From Crotophaga sulcirostris (Eukaryota > Chordata > Aves > Cuculiformes > Crotophagidae), in assembly GCA_013397455.1 (NCBI GenBank), contig VYZB01000723.1, forward strand, positions 1 through 64,000: 64,000 nt of DNA, given 5' to 3'. Positions 35,712 through 49,719 of the stretch are shown piece after piece. Below the pieces are notes generated by a model. That model had not been told where the DNA came from. It worked only from the letters and a program-made list of their open reading frames with translations, and ran no database searches. The translations under genes and the position numbers were made by a program. Numbering within the stretch: position 1 is the first letter of the stretch; the number at the start of each line of letters is the position of its first letter.

Positions 35712-38700
35712 GAATACGACGCACTCATTTTAAATTGAGTACTTAACGTTCTGTACATCTATATGCTGGAGTATCTGTGGTAGCTTGCTCTTGTAGCCAT
35801 AGCCTGGATTGTAGTCTGCCTCCTACCTCCTCTGTCCCAGAAAGTAGACTGCCCTGTCAGTAAAGCCTAGACCCAACTACACAGCCAAATCCAGCCTTGA
35901 CCCTTGAAGACAGGGAAGCTTTTCTCACATTTGAAATGCATGTAGAAAACAAATGGTTCCTGACTGCCCCAAATTGAGTTTAGATCTAAAGACCACATGC
36001 ATGAAAGAACTTGTCATACCCAGCAGGAGGCTGATCTGCTGGATAATTATTTTTCTTATGTTTTGGAGAGACTAATGGGAAGGTAGAAGCACTTCAGGCA
36101 GCTATGGAAAGAGAAATCTACTTGCACTCCACAGAACAGGGACAAAGATGCAGAGGTACTGAGCTCAGCATGAGTTTCAAGGCCTTAGATAGGTGTCATG
36201 GGATAACACCAGATGCTGGAGAGAACAGCTTTCACACTGTCTGAACACCTAGCGTGTCCACATAGAAGTGGTGCTTGTAAAAGACCCAGTCTACTTTAGC
36301 AACACATTAAGACCTATATCTGAAGGACTTTTCCGCTTATTTCCCTCTTCTCTCTTTGCTAAATCACTCAGAGACCTACAGATCTGGTAGCAGAGGAGGC
36401 CAGTAACAGAAGGGACCAATAAATCATCTTTGCAAACATCAGGGTGTAATTGGTGCTGGCCATGCAGCATAGCAATCCCAGAGAGAACTAGAAGATGGGA
36501 AGGCTGACTGGGCATGCAGAGATCATAACTGACTCAATTTGGGAATAGTATAGCCTAAACCTTTTTCCTCATTTTCTAATGACTGTGCCAACAGCCCTGT
36601 GTTATCATTTGCCTTAGAATATAGTGGCAAAAAGCTCTTAGTAAACACGTTAGCAATGGAAAGAAAACCCTAAAGGCTATAACTCATTTAAAATCACAAG
36701 AAAAAAGAAGATCTAATTCTGCTCACTGGAAACGTGAAAGTAACCCAAGTCATTACCGCAACTTCACAAGAAACAGTGAGAGGCATTTTTTTGTTTGTTT
36801 GTTTTTCCCTCCTGAATTTATGTCAGCCCCACTCGCCATCATTTTGTCACTTGCATCCCATTTTTGTCCTTGTAGGCCCTATGGACATAGTCCTGACTTA
36901 CAACAGCAAGAGAAAATCAAGACCTTGGCTGTGGCACAGGAGGACGGCTGCAGCCAGTGGCATGGGCACAATTCCCATCATGTTTTTGCAGATTTAGTCA
37001 GCACAGTGGCAGGAGTTACCCTGTGACAGTGATGAATATGTGTGGGCTGGTGTAGATATCGCTAAACAAAAGGAAGTGAAAGGCTGTCTTCTTATAGAAA
37101 AATACTTTCTCCGTATTAGAAGTGGGGCATATTAAGAATAACATAGGAAAAGATCCTTAATGAGCCTCTAGTCTGACCAGCCTAACTGTTCCTGAAGAAG
37201 TTTCATCCTTCAAAATCTTTTCGACACCAGCAACAAAAAACCCTGCGCAGTTCACACTAACGACCCTATCAGCACAAACGGGCTCTACTCAAGCAAGCAC
37301 CCACTCCTACAGGCAGCCAATAGCCTAAGACACTTAGCTGTGCATGAATAAAAGGAGCCAGAGAAAAGAAAAGGAGAGAGAGGAAATTCCTTCCTGAGCT
37401 ACAATCCGTGTGTCTGTAAAAAATTGCATGTCCCAGTTTATTTCACCAAATACAACCTGCTATTTTACGAACTGTTAAATTCAATTACTTGCTTGCTTTT
37501 ATGCTGAGCTTACATTGCCCAATGGACTCTGACTGTCTCCTATTTGGACAATTTCTCGACGCCCTAAGTATGTGTCTTACAATTGTTGCAAGTTTTTGTG
37601 CTCTTTCCAGTTAAGGATTCAGATGTGATAACTGAAGATGTGTTGCACCTCTCAGCTGAGTACAAGTTACTGCATCTTAGCAGGGAATCAGCTGCTGGTT
37701 TGCAAGTAATTAGCTGGTCATCTCAGCCTCATCATTCTCCTGGCTTTTCCCAAACATACTTTCTCCTCTATTCTTTGTCTGATACTTTGGAAACCGTGAC
37801 ATCCAAGTCATGTTCAAGTGGACTCTACCTGCCTAGTGCAAAAGCAGAAAGGGTGCTGCAGAAGCCAGAACAGAAATGGCCTTTAAACTATGTTTTTTTT
37901 CTGACCTTTCAAATTCTTCTTCTTTATATAAGTACAAACTTCATGTGAAAACACTATTTGGTGAGCAAAAAGCTTCCTTTTTAAAATTCTTTCTCTACAA
38001 GACCATTATGAGCTGTGGCAGACACTTCAGTCTGAAGTAACATAACTATAATGCTTAATTATTTCAGAGCTGAACTCAACTGCAATTACTCGTGTCTTAC
38101 ACACACACCAAGAGAGATAGAAGCTAATTTTATAATTCAGGACAATGATGTGGTGAAAGCATTGCATTTTAAAAAAGAAACACATCACTGTAATTAACTT
38201 GGCCTTTCCAAACAAGAAAGGCAGTTTCAAACTACCTTTGTTGGCTACACTGAGAGCAATTTTAAATTCCTGGTCTAGCACTCCCAGAACAAGCACTGCT
38301 GTAGAGATTTCACCGGCTGCTTACTGATGATGCTGTCATCTTACAAAATGTGCATATTACTCAGAGGACATGACACAAGTTCTCATAAATTCATTGCATA
38401 AAGAATGTAAAACCAGTTAAATTTTTGCAGTTTAAGCAGTAAAGTACTTTATCTGGACGAAATTACTGTGGAATGAGAATGGCTATTACATGCTGAGCTG
38501 TAATAGTAACATAAACTATCAAAACACGTAAATAAGAAGTATTTGAAATGTATTTCTTAACTCACTATATTGCAATAATTTCTTTGTATCTTCCAGATAA
38601 AGGGAAGGTACAGTGCTGAGAAATTCAGACATTAAATTAGTGCATACTGGCTTTTCTGTGCTGACTGCTGGAATGAATTCTTCAGGGCCTAAATTCCTCC

Positions 38701-39930
38701 TGCACACTTGAGTTCAGCGAAGCACTGAGTGCCTGTAACAGCAGTTCAAGGTACTGTTGAAGGCAATGGAAATGGAGACCCTATAAACGGCCAGAAATAT
38801 ACAAAGACTTGGGGAGAAACACAGGCAGCAAAACGTGGCCTAATTTTTTTGTGCTTTTGCATTCAGCATCCCTCTCCCTTTTCAGTTCCTCTGCACTTTG
38901 TGGATATTAGGTGTTTACACAGCCACTCAGCATGACATGTCTGATATTTTGTAAGCATGTCTTTTACTCCCCTAAGTGACTACTAACTTAATTTCTCATC
39001 CTGCGTTTCGCTGTTCACAACGAAGATGTCTACGAACAGGGGCTGTTTGGGTTGCCATGTGAAAGGTACATGTTAAATAGCCTGCACCACCACTCCTGGT
39101 TCTTACTTTTCACATAAACCCCTTCACATTTTTTCTCCCGTGACTTATGGATGGAAAGAGAGCAGCATTTTCTTCTGTTCTGTTCCCTGATTGCCACAGG
39201 TTTCTTTGCTGAGGAGAAAGTCTGTTGCATGATGTAACCCAGCAGAAATGGGCATGAATGTTTTATTTGCAACCCTGAGGATCCTTCAAGCAACCCTACC
39301 TGTCAGTTCCCACAGCTTGCATTTTCACAGCACACGGCTAATAAACTTGGACACTGCTGTTATGACAACAGTGAACAGTTCCAACTCTACATCTCAATCA
39401 CTGAGTTTGAGCTAGGCTGAGGGTTAAACCTTCTCACCTGTTTCCTCAGCACTTTTATTAATATTTATGGCAACATAATTCAGGTTCCAAGCACACCTAG
39501 CTTAACACGATTCTTCTGCAAGTTGTATTAAAATTGTCAGGTTTCCTGACTCACTGTGAATCACTGTGATCAGAATACATTACTTATCATCAGCTGGACA
39601 CCTGAAAGGCTTCAATCAGCCAAAATAAGGATGGAGTAGGTCAAAAACAGAAGCCTGGTCCAGTGATATCCTGGATATGACCCAAGGTCTTCTAAATCCT
39701 ATGTCTCATAGTGATCAATCCCAGACATTTCTCAGGTAATATTCAGCCTACCGTAGGTTGCATGTCTGCTAGACTATCTCATCCTGACAGAGATGAGCAT
39801 AATGCTCAAAGAACAGTGCTTAATATACTTTCCAGAATTTTCATCATAATTATTACCTGCCTACGTATTCTTGTAATTCATATAAGTTGCTAATATTTCT
39901 TTGAATTCAACTAAACTTCTCGTTTCAAAA
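35712..39930. other. Unique non-coding stretch, with a possible CR1 scrap near 37165
   Basis: No gene is recognised. The phrase CCTCTAGTCTGACCAGCC near 37165 resembles the 3' end of ancient amniote CR1 elements in reverse orientation, but the similarity does not extend far enough to call. A (TTTG)n run lies at about 36790-36806. The 121-codon open frame at 37583-37948 has no recognisable domain. Confidence 0.5.
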
Positions 39931-40090
39931 TTTTCCTGAGGCAGTGGATTCCACAGTCTAATTACGTATTGTGAAACTGTCATCTTTGATTTCTATCACT
40001 GCCTCTGACTTCTTACATTTTGAGGCAGAAGCGTCTATTCCTTCACGTTTCGATCACTCCATTTTATATTTTGTCCTCTTCACAAAAGAA
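39931..40090 (-). repeat. Possible ancient LINE (L3/CR1-type) remnant
   Basis: The plus strand contains GAGGCAGTGGATTCCACAG followed by TCTAATTACGTATTGTGAAA. It then continues with weakly matching text up to a CCATTTTATATTTTGTCC block. This order resembles the reverse complement of the old L3/CR1-like LINE 3' region found across amniotes. The copy is highly diverged, and the call rests on pattern memory rather than an alignment. Confidence 0.45.
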
Positions 40091-41163
40091 CAGTCAGTAG
40101 CAAGAGTACTGACTTAAAAAATCCAATAATCCACTTTCTGCACAAAGCAGGAAAAGCCAAAGGCTGCTTTAAGCTGATGTAAACAACAGATGCTTCTGAA
40201 AATCTCTGCAGTTTATGCCCTTTTCCTACGCATCAGCCAATTCTTGAGCACTCATACTCTGCATGGTTAACTACCTGCTAAGAACCAATTTCTTCCCTAC
40301 TTAACAGCTGAATGAAATCACTGGATAATGATCACTTACACTGGTTGAGGACTTGCTTTATAGAATTTTATCCCCATGAGCTTTTCACAAAATTCAAAGC
40401 AAGGCAAATTCTCCTTGTGTCTTCATTGCCATTCATACTATGCTCTTCAGTGAAACCCTTTATTTTAGGTTAGCTTAATTCTGAGTGAGAGTGACCACAC
40501 CAGGATCTAATTCTATGTAATAAACGCACTTCAAATATTTATTCAGATCCTCTTGCCTGAGTGTTCCCATATAAAAACGTTCCACGATATCTATGAAATA
40601 AACTGTGAAATGCAATGTACAATACATATTAAAAAACCCTAAGCAAAACTAAAACAACCAAACAACAACAAAAAAACAAACGCGAAAAAGCAGGTTTTGG
40701 ATGTTTTTGTCATTTAAATCCATCACCTGGAGAAGGTAAGTGAACAAAAAATCCCACAACCCCAAACATTTCACAGCTTTAACACCTTGAAGTATTTAAA
40801 GATCAAGTTCTGATCTTTCTGAACCCAGTGAGTGCCCCTCCCTTGTCGTCCCATCTTGAGCACTAGACCCAAGCTTCTTGCTGGGGCTCACTCTTGTTGG
40901 TATCGGTACTGCTGAGACTCCCCTGACCTGCCTGTCCCCACCAATATCTGGCATGTACTTTTGTTTGATCTCTGCTGTCATCTCTGCCTGTCCTCTTCAC
41001 TTGGAAAAGCAAACGTTTTGCTGTGTTGTCTGGTGTTGTGGATAAGGGACCAGACTGCCATAACCCAGCATTTGCATGTGTCATTGCCTCAGGAGGAGGT
41101 CACTGATGTTACGCCCCTGTCCTGTCACAAATTCACTCCAAAGTTCTTCAGGTTCATGAAACT
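40091..41163. other. Unique non-coding stretch
   Basis: No gene is recognised. An A-rich, AAC-containing low-complexity patch lies around 40645-40680. Confidence 0.5.
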
Positions 41164-41669
41164 CTATCACAGTATCACAGTATCACAGTATCACCAGGTT
41201 GGAAGGGACCTCTGAGATCATCAAGTCCAACCTATAAGCCAACACTAACACCAACTCATCACCTAAACCATGGCACTGAGTGCCTCATCCAGTCTTCCCT
41301 TAAACACATCCAGGGTCGGCGACTCCACCACCTCCCTGGGCAGCGCATTCCAGTGGCCAATCACCCTTTCAGTGAAGAACTTCTTCCTAATATCAAGTCT
41401 AAACCTCCCCTGACAAAGCTTAAGTCCACGCCCTCTAGTTCTGTCACTGGTCACCTGTGAGAAGAGACCAACCCCTGCTTGACTACAACCTCCTTTTAGG
41501 TAGTTGTAGAGAGCAATAAGGTCTCCCCTGAGCCTCCTCTTCTCCAGACTAAACAGCCCCAGCTCCTTCAGTCGCTCCTTGTAGGGCTTGTGCTCCAGCC
41601 CCTTCACCATCTTTGTTGCCCTCCTCTGGACATCCTCCAGTATCCTGACATCTTTCCCAAACTGAGGGG
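41164..41669 (-). mobile_element. CR1 LINE, young 5'-truncated copy, reverse orientation
   Basis: This is a well-preserved CR1 3' fragment of about 506 bp on the minus strand. Its tail is the TATCACAG-type octamer array at 41164-41193 (plus-strand view). The 3' UTR has AGGTTGGAAGGGACCTCTGA in the plus-strand view. The ORF2 frame is uninterrupted from about 41667 to the stop at 41263. The 5' truncation lies within the CCTCAGTTTGGG segment, about 25 bases further in than in the copy at 3875. It belongs to the same subfamily as the copies at 1, 3875 and 59625. The clean tail and the open frame point to a recent insertion. Confidence 0.96.
41263..41667 (-). pseudogene. CR1 ORF2 C-terminal fragment, uninterrupted frame
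   Basis: The frame encodes the last 134 residues or so of CR1 ORF2, with the landmarks [61 protein letters not shown] and [16 protein letters not shown]. Compared with the copy at 3971-4318, six substitutions are seen over 115 residues (E to K, R to K, H to R, R to C, V to I and V to A). The catalytic palm and endonuclease regions are absent, so this is a dead-on-arrival copy. Confidence 0.92.
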
Positions 41670-44600
41670 CCTTACATTAGGATCCTGTAACCACAAATGG
41701 ATCGTGTCCAGCCATCCCACTCTCCTTAAACTTCCTCCACACAATGAGAGCCATCAGCTGTCTCTCTAAGTAGCTGCTGGTTTTGCGGTCCTTAGAGATC
41801 TCAGCACCAAATTTTGTGCCAGAGTGACATTTCTGTAGCAGGACCCATTAACTGGAACAAAACCAATTATTTGAAATTGGCAGCTGTGATGGAATTAAAT
41901 GTTTCCATAGAAGGTACTACACAATTATTTGTTTCTTGTTAATGCTAAAATAATGGGCACGATGCTCCTGTGGAAGATTTTCCATCCAATTTGTAATGTG
42001 ACAGATGTGATTAGAATGCTGACAAAATCAAGGCATCACAGTGTATAAGCCAGACCACAGAAAGGGTAAGAATTTAAATCTTGTAATAACAAAGTCAGCT
42101 GGCAGTAGTGCTCTTAGTAATATAGATTCACTTTCTGAATCCTCCATACAAACTCTGCCAGCAGAACTGGTTGGCATTAGCAGACTGCAGAAACAATTTG
42201 GCCCATCTTAGGGAGTCAGCTAGTTTGTTTTTTAATGAATAGCCATTAAAACAAAGAGAGTAATGTCATAGATAGCAAGAAAAAAACCAGAAAGCACTAT
42301 AAATTTGATTATAATAATTATTTTTTTTTATATTATACTTATTCCCAAACTCACTAAAACGAACAGCAGTCACCCAAGCCTCAGTGAATTTTGAATAGGA
42401 ATTTTAAGAAGCAAAAGAAAAGAGCCAAGAAACCCAGAACGCAGCGTGATAGCTTGAAATTTCTTGCTTCTGTTTCAGATGTGAATAGTGACTAGTTTTT
42501 TGGCAAATCTGTTTATTTTTCTCATCTGTATTCATGGGTATAAGAGAATATTTGCTATTACCTCTTTCTACAGATCCTGCCTCAGGTAATATTTAGGAGC
42601 TCAGTATTCACAGCAGGAATTTATAATGAGCTCTCAGTTTAGATGCTCATCACTATGAAAAAGAAAAGTATAAAAAACATTCAGAAGGAAAAAATTGGTG
42701 TCCATCAAAACAAAATGGGAGCGCAGGGTTTGAAAACACACAATAGAAGAGCAATGGCTGTGATATCACAAGTCATTACAATAATGCAACAATACTTTCT
42801 TCCCACTGAAAGAGCCCATGACTTTATCACAATGTCACATCAGAGTAATTGGCATTTAGCCCTTGGAGAACACACTTCCTTTCAAAACGCTGGTGTAAAC
42901 CTGGCTGGATTGACAGGATCTGACCCATTCAATTTAGCTACACAACAGGAACAATGCTGTCAGAGGGAGAGGACTCTAGCTCTGATCCCCAGGACAACAG
43001 CTAAAGGACAGTTTTGCCCTTCTGCCCTTGAGAGAATTCAGTCAGACTCAGTCATACGGGGAGCAACACTGCTTTGCCTGTTTAAGATTGCCAGCTCAAC
43101 TTCCAGCCTTTGTTTCCTAACATCCTAGCTACTCTGTGTACACAGCAGACTTCATTTTAATTTGATGCAAAAAATTCCATCACATTCTTCTGTCCACTGC
43201 AGACTACCAGAAGACAACCCTGACCTGGTGCTTTTGGACAAGACAGGCTATTTCCAAAGAGGCAGCTTAGTTGCTAGACTAAGTGTCAGGCTGTATATAC
43301 CTCAGCACACAAGACTTTGCCACTGATTTTACAATAAATAGAATTAGATGATGATGTTGTTTGGGAGGGCCCGCTGGAAGACACTGAGTCCAAATGTTGC
43401 TCAAAGCATGGCTTCCAGGTTCAATCAGCTTGCTCCAAGTGTTGTGAAGGTTTGAGTATCTCCAAGAATGGGGACTGTACACCCCCTCTCAGCCCCTGCT
43501 CCAGTACTATCCCACTCTCAGAGCGAGACTTCTACATTGTTAGAGGGCACAGACCCCATCCTTTTTCTTGCCTTTTAGTCTGTCTACCTAGATAGACCAC
43601 CTCATTCAAAAGAGGTCATACTTAACAATAATAAAGTCCTAGCAACATTTTGAGATGCTGTTGAGCATCCCCAAGCATTACATGGCCACAATAACTTCAA
43701 CAGTAAGCCATGTAGGTCCTATTTCTGACCAGGAGAGTGGGAGAGGCTACATACAAATGAACAGAAAAAAGAAGAAAAAAAAAAATCACTGGAAAGCATT
43801 GTGAATAGCCTTGTGTCTTAGCTCACCTGCTTGGTTGCTATGCTATTGCTTTTCTTGTCTGAATTTTCCCCTGAAAACTCATACAGTGTAGCCTCAAACT
43901 GTTCTTCCTACAAAGGAAGCACAGCCAACATTAACAAATCAATCACAGATCAAAGCAGGGCTTGAGATCTAATCACAGTATATCTTGAAGTTTGATCAAG
44001 TACCCTAACAACTTGAGGAAGAAAAGAAAAAAAAGCCAAAAATAGAGTGCTGCTCTACGCAACTACAAGACTGACAACTAACTGAGCTGAAAGTAAGATA
44101 TGATAGTGTATTGTATTTCACAAAGATTTAAAGGCCTTATAAATTGCTTTGCAGCTCATCCTCTCCCAAATCATGGGCTGTACACGTCTGAATCTGTTGC
44201 TTTTTTCTGTTGCTGTATCTTTCTTCATCTAGGATCTAGCAAAATGTCATCCTTGTGTTGCAGTTCCATTCATTGAATACTAAAGGTATCCTATGACGAG
44301 CCAAGCATCAGCCTGAATTCCCTCAGTGCTCAGCTTCCTATCTTTGGGAAATTTTAAAATTTTTATGAATCACTCTGCCTGCACAAATACAGGCCCAGGC
44401 CTCTCAACTGCGCGTTGCAATTTCATAATGAGTTTTCCTGTTGATCTCAAGGCCCATGTTTACATTTTTACTGACACACAGAACTGCCCACAGGACTGAT
44501 AACAGCTGTCTAAACATCTGGTTTAATGCATTATCCAGGATGTGACCATTTCTAAGCAATAGTTTACAGAAGCAACCATGAGACTGCATGAACTGTGGGA

Positions 44601-46262
44601 CTTAGACACACCATCAGAAAATGAAAAGAGGGAACAAACCGTATGACTCACTGAAACATCTGAGACAAAGAAGTATGGTAAGAAGAAACAATCAATTATT
44701 TCCTTAAGTGTTACATACCAGTGAGACATCAGTCTATGCAGTAAATTTTCCATTGTTCACTGTGCAGCATAAAATTAGATTACAGCATACTTTATGACAA
44801 TGCTATTACAGTTACATTTACAGTTTCTGAGTAAGATTTTAACAAATCTATTCCATTATATTAATAAAATGATCTATCTTCATATATATATCAAAGTTTA
44901 GTGGACAATGGAAAAGGTTAAAACAAATCTTAGGACAACACAGCTAGAAAAAACCAGGACTAATCCCATCACTGTGCAGTAATTTGCTTCATAATACCTT
45001 TCCATGAAGGAGATACTACAAATTATGTGGTTCTGGTGGTCAGTCTTGAACCAGTGACAGACAAGATCTACTCGTTCAGTACCTGTCAGAGAGTGTCACT
45101 TGTCCTACTGTCTTTGAGGTGGATGGGTGAATGCAGGCTTTTTCGAGATCTCAGGCTGGACAGTTTAGTTAAGAAACAGCTCACTGTGACATTTTCAGCC
45201 CTCACGCTGCTTTTCCAGAGACACAGAACTGCTTTTCCTGGCCCTTTTCACTGCCACCTCTTTTCCCTTTTTGTGTCCTCTCCATTTGCCATCATCTCTT
45301 CTCATGCCATCCAGCTCATCCATTTGTCCCCTTCGCCTTTAATCCACTATTTCCTTCCCCAGCTACCTCCTCTGATGCTGGGCTAAAGCTTGTTGGTCCC
45401 AGGAGAGCCACCAAGAGTACAACAAAGGACAGGAGTACCTTTCAGAACAGTGAGGAGCAGGTGTCATTTTTCTTTTGCTCAGTTAAATGAATTTTTCATC
45501 TCCCTCCTATGACCCCAGTAAGTGTCTCTAGCCCCAACACATGTATCAGGAGAAGGGGCCACTGAAGACAGGGATCACAAGTGTTGAATAATATTGTGTG
45601 TGTGCATAATGAAAGAGGGTATTATACCATGCAAGGGATTGTCTTCCCCCTCCAGGTGCCCTACGAAGCACCAGAGAATCTAAATGGTAGCAGCTAAGTA
45701 TCCTCAGAACTGAAAACAAGGTCTCTTCACCTGTCCTGAAACAGATCAGTGTTTCTGATCAGTGCTCCTACATATATCTGACATTGGCAGCTTTTGCCTC
45801 TAGCTGGGAAGGTAACAATACAATGAAAAACCTTGTCTGCACATGGCTTCCAGCCTCTTCTCTAGTCAGCTAAGTGTCTTAATTTTTCTTGGTGGTTAGT
45901 TTTCTCTGAACAGCATCCAGCTCCAAAAGTCTTTTCTGTTTGTAAAATGCTCTGGCATGTGTCCTTGCATGTCACACATCAGGACCCTTCAATCTTTTAG
46001 GAAAAGCGTCCTTTATCTAACGCTTTTAGTGGGGCATCAAAATCTTGCAGGCCACTCGAACCAGAGGTGACAAACCTACCCTCTTCCTCTTCTGGAAACA
46101 GTCTGCAGAGCTGCTGTGCTTTCTACATGCACATAGTACCATTTCAAAGAGTCCCCGAAGTGCAAATTGACTCACTGTTGTAAGTGCTGTTGATGTTAGT
46201 CTGTGTTGGCGCCATGCTGTACTGAACAGACCCTTCAGAGGTGGCTCTTCCTGACAGTGAAT
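41670..46262. other. Unique non-coding stretch with the longest open frame of the window
   Basis: No coding exon can be defended. The longest open frame in the window, 161 codons at 42643-43128, starts with ATG. Its translation is compositionally ordinary, without a signal peptide, membrane segment or known motif, and a chance origin is most likely. AT-rich patches occur at about 42300-42350. Confidence 0.5.
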
Positions 46263-46314
46263 GGGAGAAGAGAAGGGAGGAAGAGAAGGAGAAAAGAAAG
46301 GGGAAAAAAGGGAA
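46263..46314 (+). repeat. Uninterrupted 52-nt homopurine tract
   Basis: Every base from 46263 to 46314 is A or G. Long purine-pyrimidine tracts can adopt triplex (H-DNA) structure and are common in vertebrate non-coding DNA. No gene lies next to it. Confidence 0.8.
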
Positions 46315-49300
46315 TATTTAGGTAAAGTCACTCAATAGATCTGCAGACACCCTCCACTACTTTTTAACACAACTTCTTACTGTAAATTCCTCCCCCTTCC
46401 AAAAAAACACACACTCACATGCACAAAAACACATCTTCCAGCAGAAATCCGGAGAATCTTGTTGCCTCAAGTCTAGTCAAGGACTATCATTTGCTTTTTC
46501 TGGCTCTCAGCTTGACTGGGGTCATTAAAGATGGTGGAGGATACACAAGCTGCAGAATGGTTGATGCTATTGCAACAGGTACGTGCAGGACTTCACTGGC
46601 AGATAAGATCCTTGCAGACCAGGCTGTCAAGCCTGAGTTAACCTTTCAGTATTTCTTTAATGATAGATGCATACAAAAGGACCTGAATGTTAAATACGAG
46701 CATGTCAGTCCTGCAGTCCAGTTCATTAACAGACATGGGATGCAGTATGAAAAATAGCTTGGCAGTATTTCCCTCAGAAAAGTGCAAAGTCCTTGGCATT
46801 AAGGATATGTTTGTCTCAGGTCAGCAAAAGCTGTGTTATTAACCTGACATGTGTATCCTTAGCAAACTGCATTTGTGAATTTGCTGTGGAGAGAATAGTT
46901 CCTGTTGCAGAAGGTGCAGAGGTACAGACGTCAGACTGCTTTGATATTCTTTGGTCCTGACATGCTACTCTGTAAATGAGGCACTAGAGCCTCTCAGACT
47001 GAAAGCACTTGAGTCCACATATTTTAACATTTGAGGTCATGCTCATTACATTTTCAAACTAGTTCTTCTCTTTTTGGTGTTACTATCTTCTCACTTGTGC
47101 AAGGTCTGGGTATCAGAGTTAGCTTGTAAGACTTCCCTTTACCTCTAGAATTGATAGAGCATCCTCAGGTATGTGCTATACTGTAAGCAACCCTAGGAAT
47201 CTGAAAGGGTCATGGAGCTTTTCATAAAAATAATTTCTGTGCTGCTGCTACAGAGCAAACAATGAATCCATAAGCACTATAGGTACATGGCCATGTAAAC
47301 AGCAGGAGGTTTGACCAGTGAGGAGGAAAGGCACTTGACATCTGTCGTTCAGTCCAAAGTCTTGACCTGACTATGAAAGCAACAGTGAGTGAGTCTAAAT
47401 ACCACACTATAATTAAGCACTGTCTTTATTGAACTCTTACGACTCTTCAAATGATTTTCCTTCCTGGCTTCTTCTCATAGAATTTGACTGGGTCATACAT
47501 ACTACTTAATGATGAATATGCATGATAAGACAGCATTAACATTACATACAGGTTTTTTCAGGGAGGACATGCAGAATTAATTCTTCATTTGAGGAAGCAC
47601 TGGAATGCACACATAAGCATTTTACCATGTAGAAATTCTCATTATACTAACTGAAGAGCACTTAATACTAAGTTACTGCTGGCAGATGTTTTCACGCATT
47701 CATGCAAATACAGTAGAATAACATTGAAGTAATTTGTGTCTTGTTAGTGCCAAGGCTAAGGGGGGATTTCACTTTCAGTCTCTATTTTGCAACAGAATCA
47801 GCTGAAGCAAGACATTGGGCCATCTCTCCAAACCCTAAGAGAATACAAAGTTTTAAGATACTACTCTTGAGTTACTTTGACTAAAGACTCCAGGCTCTTA
47901 GGGGCTTTGGTATTTTTATCTGTACGTATATCTGCTTGTGAGAACTTTTCACTAAATATCAGCAATAGCTCACTTTCAGATTCTTCAGAATTGCCTCGTA
48001 GAATGAGCAAAAAAAAAGGTAATTTGGTCATGAGTCCTTGTTCCTTGCCCTCTTGCTGTTTCATGTTTAACAGGAGCATACAGACTGTCTTGCTGAGAAG
48101 GAAGTGAGGCGAGTGATGCATTGATCTATTTTTGCTTTTTAAAGATTGCATTATATTCAGAACTACTCTGTATTCATTGCTATTTTCCTTGCTTTTCCAA
48201 ATGAGCATTCTCAAATCTACTAAAAAGCATCATGCCACCTACCTAGGTTTTCAGTTGATTCCTGTTTACCACAGAAACCACTTCTAAGACATTCTTATTG
48301 TTTATTAAAAATTTCCCAGAACTTGCCTTCCTCTATTCCAAGTTCTTTTGATCTTCAGCCTCTATTTGTACTGTTCCTCACTTTTGTTTGCACAATAGCT
48401 TTGCTTTCTATAATTGCATACGGTTTTGGTACTCATCCATCACAGTTTTTTTTCCCTCTCCTTTGCCTACCTTGTCTTTGTTTCCTTACTAGGGTATTTT
48501 AACTGTTCAACATTTTTCAGTAAAGTCACAACTGCTTTTATTATGTCTTTATTTCCTGAAATATTTCTTTACACATCAAAACTGAAACCTCTCAAATGCA
48601 AGGCTTATAGAAGCCTCCCTCCTCAAATGCGAGGTTAACAAATTTTGCCACCCTACCTTTACATGAGTCTCTTGAAGGACTACATCTTTAAAGCAAGAAA
48701 TAAGAAACTAAACATTAGTTTTTAAGGTACAAAGACATATTTTCAGTGCTACTGGAAAATGCTTATTTCTAGTTAATTGACAACATTACTTTTTGAGTTT
48801 GTGAATTTTTTCTTTCTTTCTTCGGGGGAAACTGCAAAGTATTTCACAAGCACTGAAGAAATAATATGTACTAAAGCATTTTTATGTGCTGACAATACCA
48901 CTTTCAATTAAAATTGCATTTATAGTTTGGGCAATTGTCACTATTTTCTTCTATTTCTTTTAACACATATCTTATTTACAGCTTCAGCTCTTTGGAATAA
49001 ATGAAAATCAGAGAACCACAGCTCAATGCAAACAATGAAAAGTTCAGACAAAAAAAGAACAGTAACCTTTGTTGTTGTGCATAACAGCCTGAAAACCTGA
49101 TCCCTTCCTACACAAACCCCAAAACCTAAAGCTCTTAAACTTATATTTCTTTATGACAGGTTATGATTTTCAAGACAGGGCTAAGAAGAGAAGATTAAAA
49201 GGCACCTTGCAGCCACATGGGAGGGAAGAGCAAAGATGGAGACAAACTCTTCTCAGAAATACACATGGAAAGAGGCAACAGGCACAAGACATAACACATG

Positions 49301-49701
49301 GCACTCCCTTAAGATCTTAAGAATAATTTTTTGAAATTTTCTGAAAGTTAGCAAATTCCTGGGCACCCTGGAAGTGTACTTTCAGCATACACAAGCATCC
49401 TTGGCCCTCTTTGATGATGAGTCAGAATTCAGTGCTTCACCATCAGCTTCCCCAGTTTGTGCCAGGCCAAGAGAAAGCAGCCAGCGAAATAACCTGTTGC
49501 AAGCAGTATGGAGCTCCCTCCAGAGCAGACGCTAAGCTCTCACAGGAACAAACATCACCAGGTGATTTCTTCTTAAAACTGAATTCCTTTTTATCTGCAC
49601 TTCAGGTGAAAGACGATGATTCACAACTGTCCCAGCATCCCCAATAGAGTGAAGCACCTCTGTCTAAGGAGGGATAGTGAACCCCAGCACTCAAGGCCCA
49701 T
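46315..49701. other. Unique non-coding stretch
   Basis: No gene is recognised. The 112-codon open frame at 46419-46757 and the 117-codon minus-strand frame at 47861-48214 show no known domains. Confidence 0.5.
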
Positions 49702-49719
49702 TGTGTGTGTGTGTGTGTG
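49702..49719 (+). repeat. (TG)n microsatellite
   Basis: Nine TG dinucleotides are followed by a G-rich segment (GGTGGGGATGAGGGGGG). It is probably variable in length. Confidence 0.9.

Noticed and set aside
37150..37260. Possible ancient CR1 3' end (CCTCTAGTCTGACCAGCC)
   Set aside because: The similarity covers one phrase only and the rest could not be followed.
42643..43128. 161-codon ATG-initiated open frame, the longest in the window
   Set aside because: No known domain, signal peptide or compositional sign of coding, and no splice or promoter context. Frames of this length are expected by chance in 64 kb.
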